The position numbers and the translations under genes were made by a program. A DNA stretch of 64,000 nucleotides from Seison nebaliae (lineage: Eukaryota > Rotifera > Pararotatoria > Seisonacea > Seisonidae): NCBI GenBank assembly GCA_023231475.1, contig JALJEE010002328.1, positions 1 to 64,000 on the forward strand. Direction: 5' to 3'. How positions within the stretch are numbered: the first letter of the stretch is position 1; every line of letters starts with the position of its first letter. Positions 36,823-48,871 of this stretch are shown here, piece after piece. The notes under the pieces are model-generated. The model was not told where the DNA came from. It saw only the letters and a list, made by a program, of their open reading frames with translations, and did not search any database.

Positions 36823-39567
36823 TCAAACTAAATGATAATGTTGAAATGTTCCATGAGGTATAAGCACTTTCTCAAATGTTTGAATATGTCCATCACCTGG
36901 AACTTTTCCCAATTCACACATTGATCTTGTCCTGTCATAAGAGAAACTATTACATTGCTAAAATTAAAAGAATTGAATAACTAGAGGAAACAATAAAATC
37001 TAACTGGAATTGTACAACTCGAATGACATTCCCCAAATTTTCCAATGAATCTATTAGACACAAATTGTTGTTGAAGACATGAACGATCAAATCGTTGCCA
37101 CTTGACATTCTCGTACGAATTCGTCGGAGTTTCTTTCTTCTCATAAGCATAGAATAGAATATCGGTTGAAGCATTCTCCATTAAGTTTAATGAGATTCCA
37201 TTAAAAATTTCGAATGAATGATTCTTCATGTTATAAGTAAATCCTGTACAATTCTTTCAAATATTTATAAAGATTTTTTAATCTAAGTTTTATATACTAA
37301 AACCAACTGGATAGTTGTCTTTACATAATTCCTTTACTTTTCCAAAAGGTAAATTTGTTCCATTATCCACATGATTTCGTTGAACCGGTATTCGACCATG
37401 TAATATTTTGAATGATAATTTCTTATTTACTTTTTGTCGTTTCAACTCAATTTGTTCGGATTTGAAATTATGGTATATCGTTTGTGGTATTTGTTGGAGT
37501 GATTCCATCATTTTATTTATATTTCCTTTAATTCCAATTAATTCCATCTGCGTGAAACAAAATTGAATGTGGATGAAGATATACTAATAGTTAAAACTTT
37601 TAATTCAGAACTATCAATCGTTTTTGAATTTTCTTTTCGGATTATCTTTTTTGTTTTCTTTAAAAGATTCTCTTCAAATTCTTCAATTTCTCGTTTGATA
37701 AAATTATCTTCTTTCTCCGTCAACTTTTCAATAAATCTTTCTTCCATTAATGCTAATCTCCTCTCGAATTTCGAACTGAATCTTTCCATTATTAATTGAA
37801 TTCGCGTCGTTATCTGTTTCATATCAATATTATATTGTTTCACATGATACGTTCCATTAATATGCTTACCTCCAAGATGATCCTTTGAATATCTTTCCAA
37901 TACATGCAATTCATTTGAAACAACTTTTTTTTCTTTCGAATTTTCAATTTCGTTCATATATTTACGTAAAACTTTTGTTAATTTTACAATTTGTTCATTT
38001 GTTTTACTAATTTCTTCCTGTTGCGATTTTAGTGCTTGATGTTCGACTTCTTCAATCTCTTCCGTTACTTCATACTTTTCATTCTCCGATTTCTCCTTTT
38101 CTTCCTTAAATAAAGCACGAAGGAATTTGTTTTGTTCAATTAGTTCATCATTAGAAATCAACAATTTTCTTGATGATAAGTCTGACGATCCTTCTTCAAT
38201 TAATCCATAAATATTAAACAAGAAAAATTTCAAACTTGAAAATATTCGATCAAAAAATGAAACATTCACTCCCGATTTCGGTAACAATCTACCTTCAATT
38301 GAATTCATGCTAGATAAAGAACATATGGATGTGTTAAAATTATATCCAATTCCGTGGCACTAGAAGTAAGTTAAAATTTGTTTATGAATAAATTAAGAAC
38401 TTCCTTTTCAATTAAGCACAATTGCTTACATTCATGCACATTTGTTTTTTTCTTTTGAAAAATTTTATTTGATGGTGCCTCAAATCTATGATATTCTCTC
38501 CAACGCCGATGATCTGTACAATCCATTTAATGGAATAAATAAAGTTTTAAATCAAATCAGTAAAAAACGTTTATGTGGTTCTGATGAAAATTCAGAATAA
38601 ATATCAGACAATGATCCCTTTTTCAATTTAATGAATTGACCACTTGTTGGAAGTAAATGACATGAATTAATTCTTTCATTATGATATGTTGATAAACACT
38701 AAAATTATATAAATGTATGATAGTTTCAAAATTTTCAGATCGAATTAAATGCAAATTATTTAAAATATTTAAACAAAAATGTTATTCGTTTGATGTTGAA
38801 CTAACGCTAGGGAAATTATTGCAAAAGGATTGGCATTGATAAGGAGATTGAACATTGGAGATGGAGTGTAATGGTTGTAAGGATGTCGGTTGAATTCTTC
38901 TAAATGTATTCCATTTATATTCACCATTTCCTTTCTGCGAAAATATGTTATTTCATTTTCGTGTATTTACAATTATTTTAGATAAACTTTAATAAAATCT
39001 ACAATTCCTTCGTTTCCATTGAAATTATCCTTTGTTTCATGTCCGTAACTTGATCTTTTTACTTTATAAAATAATTTATTAGTATATTGATTATTATTGT
39101 TAGATAAAGTGGAATAACGAAATGAATAAAAAACGCTTTTCTTCTCACGGATCAATTGCGTTTCCAAATCATCTTCTGTTGAGGCAAAAGTACAGGTTTT
39201 TTGACCAAATTTTCTAGAAAATCCAACGCACTGCTCAAAGGAAACATTCAGTTATCGTGAAAAATTTTATACCAAAATCAAACTTCTGACATTAAACGAC
39301 ATTCGACATAACAATCATTCAAATCTGTTGTATTGAGTTCATTCATATAATTGATTTGATGAAAAGATACATTGTAGAATGCTTTCCAATCTTTTCATGG
39401 AAAAGAAACAAATGTGATTTTTATTTAGAAGAGTATTAACTATTTTCGTTTGCTGTTGGAAGACATTTACCACCGAACACGATAGAAAAATAAATAAACA
39501 GGACAAAAATTAGCTAGAAAAATTATATGAAAATAGTTTGAAAAAATAATTTTAGAATAACTCCCAT
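36823..39567 (-). CDS. Secreted protein with four PAN/apple-like modules split by a coiled coil
   Basis: Eleven exons: 39567-39562, 39513-39441, 39390-39284, 39233-38988, 38934-38806, 38698-38569, 38513-38401, 38359-37598, 37547-37304, 37243-37005, 36957-36823; all phases fit, about 727 aa. Signal peptide L-I-F-V-L-F-I-Y-F-S. PAN-like modules show the Cys pattern: DCYVECRLMSEQCVGF...CTF; YQCQSFCNNFPSCLST...CHLL; HECKQLCLIEKECHGIGYN...CSL; and at the C-terminus FGECHSSCTIPQCNSFSY...CELG. Between modules 3 and 4 lies about 300 residues rich in Glu and Lys with coiled-coil character. PAN modules mediate protein or glycan binding outside the cell. The precise ligand is unknown. The 6-nt first exon is inferred. 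Confidence 0.72.
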
Positions 39568-39611
39568 TTTTTCCGATTGAATAATAATAGTATAAGTTCA
39601 AATAATATTAA

Positions 39612-40040
39612 GCGAGTCCTTTTTCCCTTCTTAAACTCAAAATATGTCTTATAATAAGTTTAATTCTTGATATTTAAACCTCTTGAATTCAAATGTGTTA
39701 ACACCTTCTGTTTTAAAGTAGCGCTATTTCAGGAAAAATTAAACGAATCTTCAATTTATGGAAAGAATAATTATGGAAAATATAGAATAATCATAAAAAG
39801 ACACTAGAATGCTTAGCATAAATTTGTGCAATTTCAGAAGAAATGTTATTCAATTGGAATCGAGATTTCTTAAAAGTAAAATTATATTCATAAAATTAAC
39901 AAATTATGATATTTAACAAATTGTAAGTTTATTATGGTTTCAACTTACAATGAGATTAAAATTAGATGTCAGAGATTTTATGGTTTATATGATAAAATAA
40001 AATTGTGAATGTTATATAAAAGAATTTCTTTTCACATAAA
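39612..40040. repeat. Diverged direct repeat, copy A
   Basis: Starts GCGAGTCC..., shares TTATAATAAGTTTAATTCTT and TTTTAAAGTA blocks, and ends TTCACATAAA. It matches 41136-41530 in the same orientation along its whole length, at roughly two-thirds identity by eye. It ends exactly where the LINE tail at 40041 begins. Confidence 0.7.
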
Positions 40041-40446
40041 CGGATATTACAAGCCTTTCAACCAGTTATTTATTATGATAAGTCTATGTGAGTTGGCAAC
40101 TTTGCCACTGCTCTTAGCGAAGAGATATCTCAACATTATGGATTCTGTGCGAAAATCTGATCTAGCTGAACCGAATTACGAAATGTGCGAGAGTCTTTAT
40201 TCTCCTATCAAATTGTTCTATTTTTATTATTCACTACGTCTTCCTGAATCGTATCCGGATGCTGTTCAGTTAATTTCAAACTTCTCTATTGATCGTTATA
40301 TTTCTGAAACTCTGAAGAACGAATTGTCTTCAGGAAGGAATCTTATTATCAATAACTCTGAGAAAGAGTTATCATTTTATCATAAAAGATCTCCACGTTC
40401 CGGAAGAAGTGCTTCCATCGTCTCATGGCGCTGGCAACGTGCATAA
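40041..40446 (+). mobile_element. LINE ORF2 C-terminal fragment
   Basis: An open frame of about 135 codons contains KPFNQLFIMI, LLLAKRYLNIMDSV, YEMCESLYSPIKLFYFYYSL and LKNELSSGRNLI. The LINE tail at 62180-63072 has the same ordered blocks (RPFNRAFMF, LLIVKRYLSLVSDI, YAECEQFNSPAKFFCQYYTL, LRDGLSRGREFI), so both come from the ORF2 C-terminus of one LINE family. This copy is 5'-truncated. Confidence 0.75.
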
Positions 40447-41135
40447 CTTTCGAGGTGCAGGGTACGCTGTTTCATAATTATGCATGGACTGTGTGTAGAT
40501 CACTGCGCAACACACGCCCAAATATTATTACGGATGACCTCACGACAAAGTGGTATGTGAGAGCTTGCCTATATATTTCTAGCATCTGATAGAGAAGAAA
40601 TATCATAAGAATACGAATAACGAACAAGGGTGTTAAATTGTTCACTTCGCTACAAGTCCGCGATGGGAAACGATGAAGTCGAATTATTTTCTGGTAGCGA
40701 GAGACACGGTTCAAATCATAATTACCGGCAAAGCTGGTAGTTCCAAAACTAAAAATACGAGGGTCCTGTAAAAGAGTATAGAACCACCTGGTAAGATGCG
40801 AACGTACCGATAATATGTCTTACCTTAAGAATTTATTATTTGCAATAAGAGGAACTTCTTTTCCGTTTATCTATCAGAGACAACCAAAGAAGGCACTCTC
40901 GTTTGAACTCATCGATCTCGTACGTTTTCATATATACTTTCACTGATATTTTTATTACTTAATAATTTTGATTCCTAGGCATTAATTCCAACAAGAGATT
41001 GAACTCTTTGAAAAGTTAGTGACACAAAAACATAATTACAGCATAAGAATATACAGATGGAAATGTAGAATCTGCACATACGAATGAACACAGCTTCTTA
41101 CCGGCTGCGATTACATCATTAAAAGTTTCTTTTTT
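40447..41135. other. Spacer of unknown origin, richer in GC than its surroundings
   Basis: About 690 bp between the LINE tail and repeat copy B. Several blocks (40440-40560, 40640-40760) are visibly richer in G and C than the rest. No ORF or RNA gene is convincing. It could be the LINE 3' region plus other repeat debris. Confidence 0.4.
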
Positions 41136-41530
41136 GCGAGGGAGTCCTTTTTTACTTCTTTAACTCATAATAAACCTCTTATAATAAGTTTAATTCTTTA
41201 TATTTAAACATCTTGAATTCTAATGTGTTAGCATCTTATGTTTTAAAGTACTGTTATTTTTGTAATGTCCGATGTCCAAAAAATTATTATGAATATAATG
41301 AAGTAAATACAAAACTGAAGTAGAACGTAGTTTTGTGGATTGAGATTGTGCAGAATTTGTGCAGAAGTTTCAGACGAAATTTTATTAAATTGAAATTTGG
41401 AATTCTTAAAGATCAACTTAGAGATTAGATTAGAGAATTAAATTTTAATTTATTAGAGAAAATGAATGGTTTTTATGATAAAATAAAAAAAAATTGTTAA
41501 AGTTATATAAAAAAAATTTTTTCACATAAA
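41136..41530. repeat. Diverged direct repeat, copy B
   Basis: Direct-orientation partner of 39612-40040: begins GCGAGGGAGTCC, carries TTATAATAAGTTTAATTCTT, TTTTAAAGTA and TGATAAAATAAA, and ends TTCACATAAA. It lies about 120 bp downstream of the SLC6 stop codon (that gene is on the minus strand). Confidence 0.7.
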
Positions 41531-41652
41531 AATTCGTTATTTATACTTATTTTTTTCGAGAGAATTTTTCTTTCATCTTTTTCATTAAAGGTTTTATTGA
41601 TGTTGCCTTGGCCTGTCGAAGAATAAGGATTGAATCAATTAAAAAATAAATT

Positions 41653-44311
41653 TTAGAGATAATTTCTAACAATTTTTTTAATTATCGTTGATTCTCCGTT
41701 GTCATCATCGGAATCAACGGGAAGCGGATCGAAATCTGGTAAATGATGGACAAGTTTCCGATGTTTCTCTAATGCCGGACCCCATGAACGGGAGAATTTG
41801 AATCCTGATTTTAAGGACTGAAAGTTTGAAAAAAAATGGCATAGGTTAAGATTAATCTTTTGAAACAAGGAATTTGTGTAAACTTTTCCCTTTCGTTTAA
41901 TTTTAATTAGTTTTACAAAAAACATTACAATTAATGGAGTTAATATGAACACCGTCATACAATACCCCAAAGAATTTGCCCATTTTGGTAGTTCCTTATT
42001 TTCTACCTCAGGAATTGATATTTTAACCCATTGATATATCAAACAGAACTTTAAAAATGATTAGAAAAAGAAGAGCCCAATGAAGGTGAACCAAAATAAT
42101 ACTTGGACTAATAAATCCCCAAAATACCCTCCAAATCATCATTGCTTTACTTCTATATTTTTCACCCAACATCAATAAAATATCTTCATACCAATTATTC
42201 CAACCATATATCCACGTAATTGATAAACATTCAATTATGGCTAGAATTAGAACAGCAAAACCGCCACTGTAGAAACTAAAGAACTCTACCCAAAATTGAC
42301 CGGCCTGGAATAAATGTAGAAAAAATATATAGGAATATAACATAATGAACAACAACATATTAGTTTTTACTGACCTGCGTACAGAATATTAATCCAAATA
42401 AGCACATAATTGTACAAGTAATTAAAATTACAATACTTTTAATTGCCTTCAATTTTGGCCATTGATCCATCAATCCTGTAATCACCGTTTCCAATGACGC
42501 AAACTTTGAAAGAGAAATTTTGGAATTTATATAAGAAAAATTAACTGAACTATCCAATCCTAAAGTAATTAACATAATGAAAAAGACAGCTGCCCATAAT
42601 GGTGGTGGTTTGATTGTAGTTACAGCAAATGGATACACAACAAATGCTAATCCAGGACCTGATTTCGCAACATATCTTATATCTATGTTCGACGTATATG
42701 ATAAATTTCCCAAATATGAAAACATTACCAGTCCAGCAAATATACTTGTGGCTGAATTGCTCAATGTAACAATGAAAGTATCTCTATTAATTGGGAGAAC
42801 ATTCAAAAAGTTATATGTATAACAAATTGTTGAACTTTAATGTATCGTTATTAAACTTATTGTAACTGGCCAATGCGATTAGACCACCGAAACACGTTGA
42901 TAACGAGAAAAAAATTTGACTTGCTGCGTCATTCCAAATACTTGCCTTCTTCAACAAACTTAAATTTGGTTTGATAAAATAAATTATGCCTTCCTTCGCT
43001 CCATCTAATGTCCATCCTTTTATTCCCAAAATAACCAATACCAAATAAGGAAATAGAGCGGTAAAATAAACAACCTAAAATTGAGTGAAGGTAAATTTTA
43101 AAAAATATTTTTAACTTTTCCAGATGATTTAATTCCTTTTACCATACACAGAAACACAATTATCCATGAGACGACCAATGCACCCACAAGTTTTCCACTT
43201 ATCGTTCCTGTGTCATCCATCGAATCAGACGTGTTCAATAAGGTACGACTAATTACTTCATTAGAAATCATTAAATTATTTGGAAAAACCGGAAATAATT
43301 TTCGCTTGGTATTGAGACACCATTATTCTCCATAATTAATTCAAATGAATTATATTTTTTTTTACCATCTATTATACATCCAATAATCGTTTTGTTTGAT
43401 GTTGATATTAGATTTTCCACCGGACAGGATTCATCCGTTTTATTGCGGACGAAATTAGTTGTAATATAATCTTTCGTAAATGTATCAACACAATTATCTC
43501 TCTGAACTTTAAATGATAAAATAATAATATGTTTGAAAAAGAAAATGAAGAGAAACTCCATTCAGGTTTACATTTTTGCCACGGTAGTACCTTTGTGAAA
43601 CAAGCAACCAAGTAATAGAGAGACCAAGCAATAATCATATTGTAATAAATGCACAAGAATGCTGCCACAATTACCATACAAACACCAATCCCTTGAAAAT
43701 ATGGTACCATCGAATAAGCACATGATGGTCCTCTACTGGTATACTGACCAATATTTAACTCCAAGAAAAAAACGGGAACACCGACAAATAATAGAAAGAT
43801 AAGATATGGAATCAGAAATGCTCCACCCCCATTCCGATAGCAAATGTACGGAAATCTCCAAACATTTCCTATAATGAATATTCCATAAAATATAGTTGAA
43901 TTTTCAAAAAATTCAAAAATGCAAACCCAATCCAACAGCATAACCCAAACAAGATAACAGAAAATCGAATCTTCCACTCCAATTTCCACGACTCTGATTT
44001 TCATCATTAGCATATGCTACCTTCTTCTTATTCTGGTCATTCGTCGTTGTTGGTTGGGCGGATGACAAATTTGTTGTCTGGATAATATTCGGATGTTCAT
44101 CTTTTCCATACGATAAACGTGGATTACTCATTTGACGATTAACTAATTCAACACTGGAACGACCATTTGGTGGTGGCGAATGTTTCGTTCTATATTTCCC
44201 TACTGGACCATGACCATCATTCACCGTGTATACACCACGATGTTCATCAACATCATAATTCGTTACCATATCTGGTAGTCCAACTTCGTTATTTGGAAAT
44301 TCATTTAACAT
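41653..44311 (-). CDS. SLC6 sodium/chloride-dependent transporter, glycine-transporter-like
   Basis: Plasma-membrane neurotransmitter or amino-acid symporter, 12 TM. Exons: 44311-43927, 43868-43557, 43506-43290, 43248-43116, 43074-42836, 42783-42375, 42304-42050, 42006-41884, 41817-41653, about 745 aa. The cytoplasmic N-terminus is about 115 residues. TM1 has the hallmark [22 protein letters not shown]2-3 follow with [16 protein letters not shown]. The large extracellular loop has Cys and several NxT/S sites. TM6-8 read [31 protein letters not shown] and [18 protein letters not shown] and LGLD match glycine and proline carriers best. Substrate identity is inferred, not proven. Confidence 0.87.
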
Positions 44312-45428
44312 TTTTTCAAATAAGTCTTATTAGTTAGATGTGGAACGAATGATGATTAATTCGAACTCATGTAATTGCATATAAAAATAAGTCGGGTACT
44401 AAAATATCTTAATCATAGAAACAAGAGCATTATAAGAATATATGAGAAGAACGACTAATAAATGAATGATTCTGAAGTCCAATTAAATAATGTTGTCATG
44501 GTAATGTTTTACCGAATATCAATAATAATTTTAGGAATAGCGATATTTCCCGATTATGGGAAAATATCGAAGAGAATACAATCAGAATAATCGATTGTAT
44601 TCAATTTACTAATAATTCAACTGTTTTCGATAAGAGAATTATTCGAAAGTTCACTAATTCATTTGACGAGTGAAATGTGCATGAAAGATTTCGTTCGACT
44701 TATTGAACTACAAAATCAATATGTTCTATAATCAACCAGTTTCCTGAATCAAACATATTAAGATGTATAACACAACTAATGGAATAGACTCAGAAAATTG
44801 AACAGGTTGTTGTTGTTGTTGAAATGATCAACAAATAATAAGAGAAAGGAGACACTTCCTTAATAACAATTGAATTTTATAAGTCTCGACCTTCGAATTT
44901 CAACCATAACTTCACTTTATATTGCTCCATTCCTACATATTTTTTTCAAATATTTTCATCCTTCTTCTCTCATCATTTATACGTGAATGGAATTTATTAT
45001 AATATCTTCCCAATCATACAACCAATGTTCCTAACGATCATTATCATTATTACTCTCATCACAAATAAAACTGCCAAATAGAATGAACGAAGAAGAATTG
45101 ATTAAAGAAAATTAACGAACTCATTTTCAATGTCAAACGTTCTTTTTCCTAATAATTATACAGGTAGCCCGTTCTGTACACATACTCATTGAATGGTATC
45201 GCACATCGATGTTCGGATTGACGATTATTCTAATTGAGGCTGTCAATTTTATGTTTAACTCACGAAAAGCGTTTCCTTCATTAAACTGTTAGGAAATCGA
45301 TTTAACTGAATCAACTTCTCGAACTTCCCTCACTTACTTAATATACTTCTTTTTAAAGTTAATTTAACACATTCATCCAAATCGCTTTCTCTTTTTGTTG
45401 AAAGTTGATGAGAATTTTATGGAAATTT
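44312..45428. other. Intergenic, SLC6 upstream region
   Basis: About 1.1 kb without exons, containing a short GTT/TTG microsatellite at 44804-44820. It is the 5' flank of the SLC6 gene and the 3' flank of EXOG. Confidence 0.5.
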
Positions 45429-46409
45429 TTATTTGATCTTTTTAACGAAAAAAAAATCGAATAATTTCGAATCTCTCATATTTATATTTGAAATTTTTAA
45501 TTTTTCCTTAAAAATTGGAAATTCTTCAAGAAGAAAACCAGACGATCGTTCAATGGCATCAGGTGGAACCAAATATGATCTAAGATCTATCGAATCGTCT
45601 TGTTTCGAATTCTCCATAACGAATGAGAATAATTCAATCCTTTTATCCATCCTTTCATATAGAGCAATTTTAAAAAAATGAGTAGGAACGGCAATTCCAT
45701 TCTTTCCAATAGTACGATAAGAGATTTGTTGATTTCTAAAAAAAATAATTTTTTCTTATAAAATCTCATTGAAAGGAAATAATTAAAAACTTATCGGGAA
45801 GAAATAAAGGACCAGTAATAATATATGAATTTTGTGATTGTTTTGCATAATTCCTTAATGTTAGTTCCAAAGCACACCATTTATCTCGATTAAATCCAAT
45901 TCCTACTTGTGGTGAAATGTTAGAAAGACAGAATGTATCATCTAAATCATTTTGTGATAATCGATGAAGTACTGCCGGTGCCATATGTCCACGATCGAAT
46001 GATGATCGAAACTAAAAATATATTTCAATGAAGAATTTATGAAAGAAGAAATAATAAAAACAAAATCATCTTTAGATGAACGGAAATATTCATGAATTAA
46101 AGGATCGGAATAAAATCTGGAATTGCCTCGATCGACATTTTTCGGATATTTAAGATGATTCGATGTGATATGTTCATACACCCACATCGGATTACGAGTT
46201 CGATGATCATATCTGAGAATGTAATCATCAAAATATCTTAATGTTGATGCTTTTGGCCATTCTGTCCTTTTATTGGAAAACAATTCAGATGATTTCTTCC
46301 CATAATTTCTTAAACGATTTATCACATTTTCTTTCCATTCATTCGTACCGACATAATATCCAATTATCAATGAACTTGAAATCAGTCCCAATTGTCGAAC
46401 ATTAAACAT
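45429..46409 (-). CDS. EXOG: EXOG/EndoG-family mitochondrial nuclease
   Basis: Sugar-non-specific DNA/RNA nuclease, probably mitochondrial. Exons: 46409-46062, 46011-45791, 45735-45429, about 291 aa. The N-terminus (LGLISSSLIIGYYVG) is a membrane anchor or import segment. The active-site motif DRGHMAPA is intact with its His base. FNRDKWCALE provides the metal-binding Asn. YIITGPLFLP and GIAVPTHFFKI match EXOG. The C-terminal LVPPDAIE and SGFLLEE are also family features, supporting EXOG over EndoG. The stop codon lies inside an AATAAA (45428-45433 on the minus strand). Head-to-head with MED6, 340 bp apart. Confidence 0.88.
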
Positions 46410-46749
46410 AATCGAACCTTTCTTTGTTTTAACCTGTTCTTTTGTTTTGGAAAAAGAAGAGTTAATGCATTATTTATTAACCTTCATTAAATGAGAGCTA
46501 AAAATTAAATAATGAAATCTAAGAAATTAGGTAAAATTGTGCAGATATTAATATATTATTAATACTAGACTATTAAAAATATCTTTGAAAAATGATAAAA
46601 ACAGTGAAAGAATATTATTTCAGAAATTTATTTCAATTGGAATGTCATTGAGAAGACTTTGACAATTATTCAAACATTTTTTGGAAGATAATTCTTTTTA
46701 AATTTTGGAAACTCATTAGAATTTGTAATTCGCAAAAAAAAATTGTTTA
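46410..46749. promoter_or_regulatory. Shared bidirectional promoter region, EXOG/MED6
   Basis: 340 bp between divergent start codons, very AT-rich. Location alone implies it drives both genes. No specific element identified. Confidence 0.45.
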
Positions 46750-47391
46750 ATGAATCCAAATCGATTAGGTGGAGAAGATACACCTCAATTATTGGAGCAT
46801 ACATCATGGACTAATTCAGCTCGTATGTTGAGAGAAGATATTACTGTTGACAATGCATTAGATTATTTTTGTCATCAAGAAAATCCGTTTTATGATAAGA
46901 ACAGTGAGAATCAATGGAGGAAGATGCAGGGACATAATGATCATAGTGGACAATCGGGAAAACGATATGTTCTCTATTCTTCCAAACCACCGTCATTATT
47001 CGTTATTGGAGAGGAGCAGACAATTCGAACACAAAATACTGATGGGAAAGGTCCAACTGAAAATATTCATACATTCTTTCGGACTTTCTATTACATCATT
47101 AATGGTATCGTGTATAAGTGTCCAGATTTATCATCATTGACTTATTCAAGACTAGCAAATGTTACGACGAATCTTCATAAGGCTGTGGATGAAATGAGTA
47201 AATTTATTAAATTTAAAAGGAATGAAGGATATACATGGAATTTTGACAATGAATCCACAGACAAAACAGAGAAATTGATAGAACAATCATCGAAAGAAGA
47301 ATTAGAATCAAAAAGAGAACATGAAGAGAAAAATGAAAATTATTATAAAAGATATCTGATCAACGAACTATTAAATATCACTTTAAAATAA
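46750..47391 (+). CDS. MED6: MED6, Mediator head subunit
   Basis: Nuclear transcription co-activator linking regulators to RNA polymerase II. One exon, 213 aa, close to the usual 210-250. Landmarks: SWTNSARMLREDITVDNAL, LDYFCHQENPFYDKNSENQW (family: VLDYFSERSNPFYD), GKRYVLYSSKPPSLFVIGEE, then FYYIINGIVYKCPDLSSLTY (family YYIIAGVIYQAPDLGSV), SRLANVTTNLHKAVDEMSKF and the GYTWNF motif. The C-terminus is charged and likely helical. Its TAA stop is 7 bp from the stomatin stop on the other strand. Confidence 0.92.
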   Translation: MNPNRLGGEDTPQLLEHTSWTNSARMLREDITVDNALDYFCHQENPFYDKNSENQWRKMQGHNDHSGQSGKRYVLYSSKPPSLFVIGEEQTIRTQNTDGKGPTENIHTFFRTFYYIINGIVYKCPDLSSLTYSRLANVTTNLHKAVDEMSKFIKFKRNEGYTWNFDNESTDKTEKLIEQSSKEELESKREHEEKNENYYKRYLINELLNITLK

Positions 47392-47397
47392 TTTCAT

Positions 47398-47403
47398 TTT
47401 ATT
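47398..47403 (-). terminator. Polyadenylation signal overlapping the stomatin stop codon
   Basis: AATAAA on the minus strand includes the stomatin TAA stop (47401-47399). The same ATCAAATAAA arrangement ends the EXOG gene at 45433-45428. If used, the mRNA 3' UTR would be only about 15-30 nt and its end would lie inside MED6 coding sequence. Confidence 0.55.
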
Positions 47404-48464
47404 TGATATATTCATTTGGAACTGGCACAATAAATGTGGAATGTTGCTCAGCACTTATCGACGACAATGTCTGCAAATATCTCAAACGTAGAGCCGTTTT
47501 TGAATTCCTCAAATTTTTTGCGGCATCTTTCAATACAAACGATGCGTCACGTTCACCTATTGCAGCGATCACTTTTGCTTTTGCGTCACGAGCAGCCTCT
47601 GCTTCTGATGCCATAGCACGTTGTAATTTTTCTGGTAAGTGTACATCTTTTCTATTAGAGATTTATTTAATAAATCTTTTTTCTTTTAATATTAAAATTC
47701 TAACAATTCAATTCGTTCGACTGTTGTACCCCATGCATATGTGGCATTGTCAAGAATATGCTAAATTAAATAAATTATTCAGAATATGAAAAAAATAAAA
47801 AATTCAAAGTGGGAAAACTTGCATCGAATCTGCAATTTGTTCACGACATGCTAAAATTTCTTGAAGAGATTTTGTTCCTAAAATATTTCGAAGAGTACTA
47901 GACGCTAATAATCGTGTACTCTTCGACGGGTTCTCTATGTTAATTATGCATGCCGCGGGATTATGAACTTTAGCATAAACGACAGCGTCGACAGATATCG
48001 TAACTGAATCTTTCGTTAATATCTTTTGAAAATTGAAAGGTATTAAGAAAGAATTAATAATTGGAGAATTGTTAACTTCCTGTGGTGGGATGTCGAATGT
48101 CATTGTACGAAGATCGATTTTGACATATTGATCGGTACATGGAATTACGAAAAAAATCCCAGGTCCTTTCGATTTCTTCTTAATTCCATATCGAAATAAG
48201 ACAACTTTCTCATAATCCTGTGCAACCTATGAAGAAAAGAATTAAGGGAAAGTTAAATTGTTGTTGGAAGAATGAATTAAACTCTTAGACATGCGAATAA
48301 GGAAAAAGGTAAAGTACAGATTATAATCAAACAGCAGAGAAAGATTGCTAAGATTTCAATGAAACCATTGGAATGGTTATCGTTATCATCCAAATCTAAA
48401 AGTTAATGATAAGATTCCATTAGTATTCAATTCATTCAGTTAATTGATAAGTCAAACTTTGCAT
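47399..48464 (-). CDS. STOM: Stomatin (band 7 / SPFH membrane protein)
   Basis: Membrane-associated scaffold that modulates ion channels in lipid rafts. Exons 2-6: 48395-48283, 48226-48077, 48022-47819, 47760-47705, 47651-47399; a 7-nt first exon at 48464-48458 (ATGCAAA) fits in phase but is inferred. About 260 aa. A hydrophobic hairpin (EILAIFLCCLIIICTLPFSL) with Cys sites for palmitoylation precedes VAQDYEKVVLFRYGIKKK. The SPFH core reads DSVTISVDAVVYAKVHNPAA, LLASSTLRNILGTKSLQEIL and EKLQRAMASEAEAARDAKAK. The end LRYLQTLSSISAEQHSTFIV is diagnostic of stomatin. Confidence 0.9.
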
Positions 48465-48871
48465 TGGAAACTCTTAGAAAATATACAAAATTTTCTATTT
48501 GAAAGTAGTTAGAATGAATGAGTCGATTAGAAAGTGCTCCATGACTATTAAATCATCAAACAAATAATTTCCTTTCTTCGTCAAATTGCTTTCTTTGTTT
48601 ATTTAAAGGAAATTGGTAACATGCCAGAATGAAGGTTTTGTTAACAGAATCCTTTTCCGGAAGGTCAAATTAGATAACTCTTAAAAATCAATCATTTCCT
48701 TTAAATTATCGATAAGAAATATATTTTTTCCATCAATTCCTTCCGTCCGTTTTCTAATTAAAATTTTAGGTTCATTTTATGAGATTAGATTATAACCGGA
48801 TAGCAGAACTATTCGATATTTAATTTGTTGAAATTAATTTGAAAATTTTTAGATACATTAGAGTCTTTTAA
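48465..48871. other. Intergenic, divergent stomatin/ENPP promoter region
   Basis: About 400 bp between divergent genes, AT-rich; nothing specific seen. Confidence 0.4.

Noticed and set aside
40640-40760. Possible tRNA gene (GGTTCAAATCA, B-box-like)
   Set aside because: No T-stem, A box or cloverleaf could be drawn around it.
39612-41530. Reading the direct repeats as terminal repeats of an LTR element
   Set aside because: No TG...CA ends, primer-binding site or internal coding region of that kind; the interior is a LINE tail.
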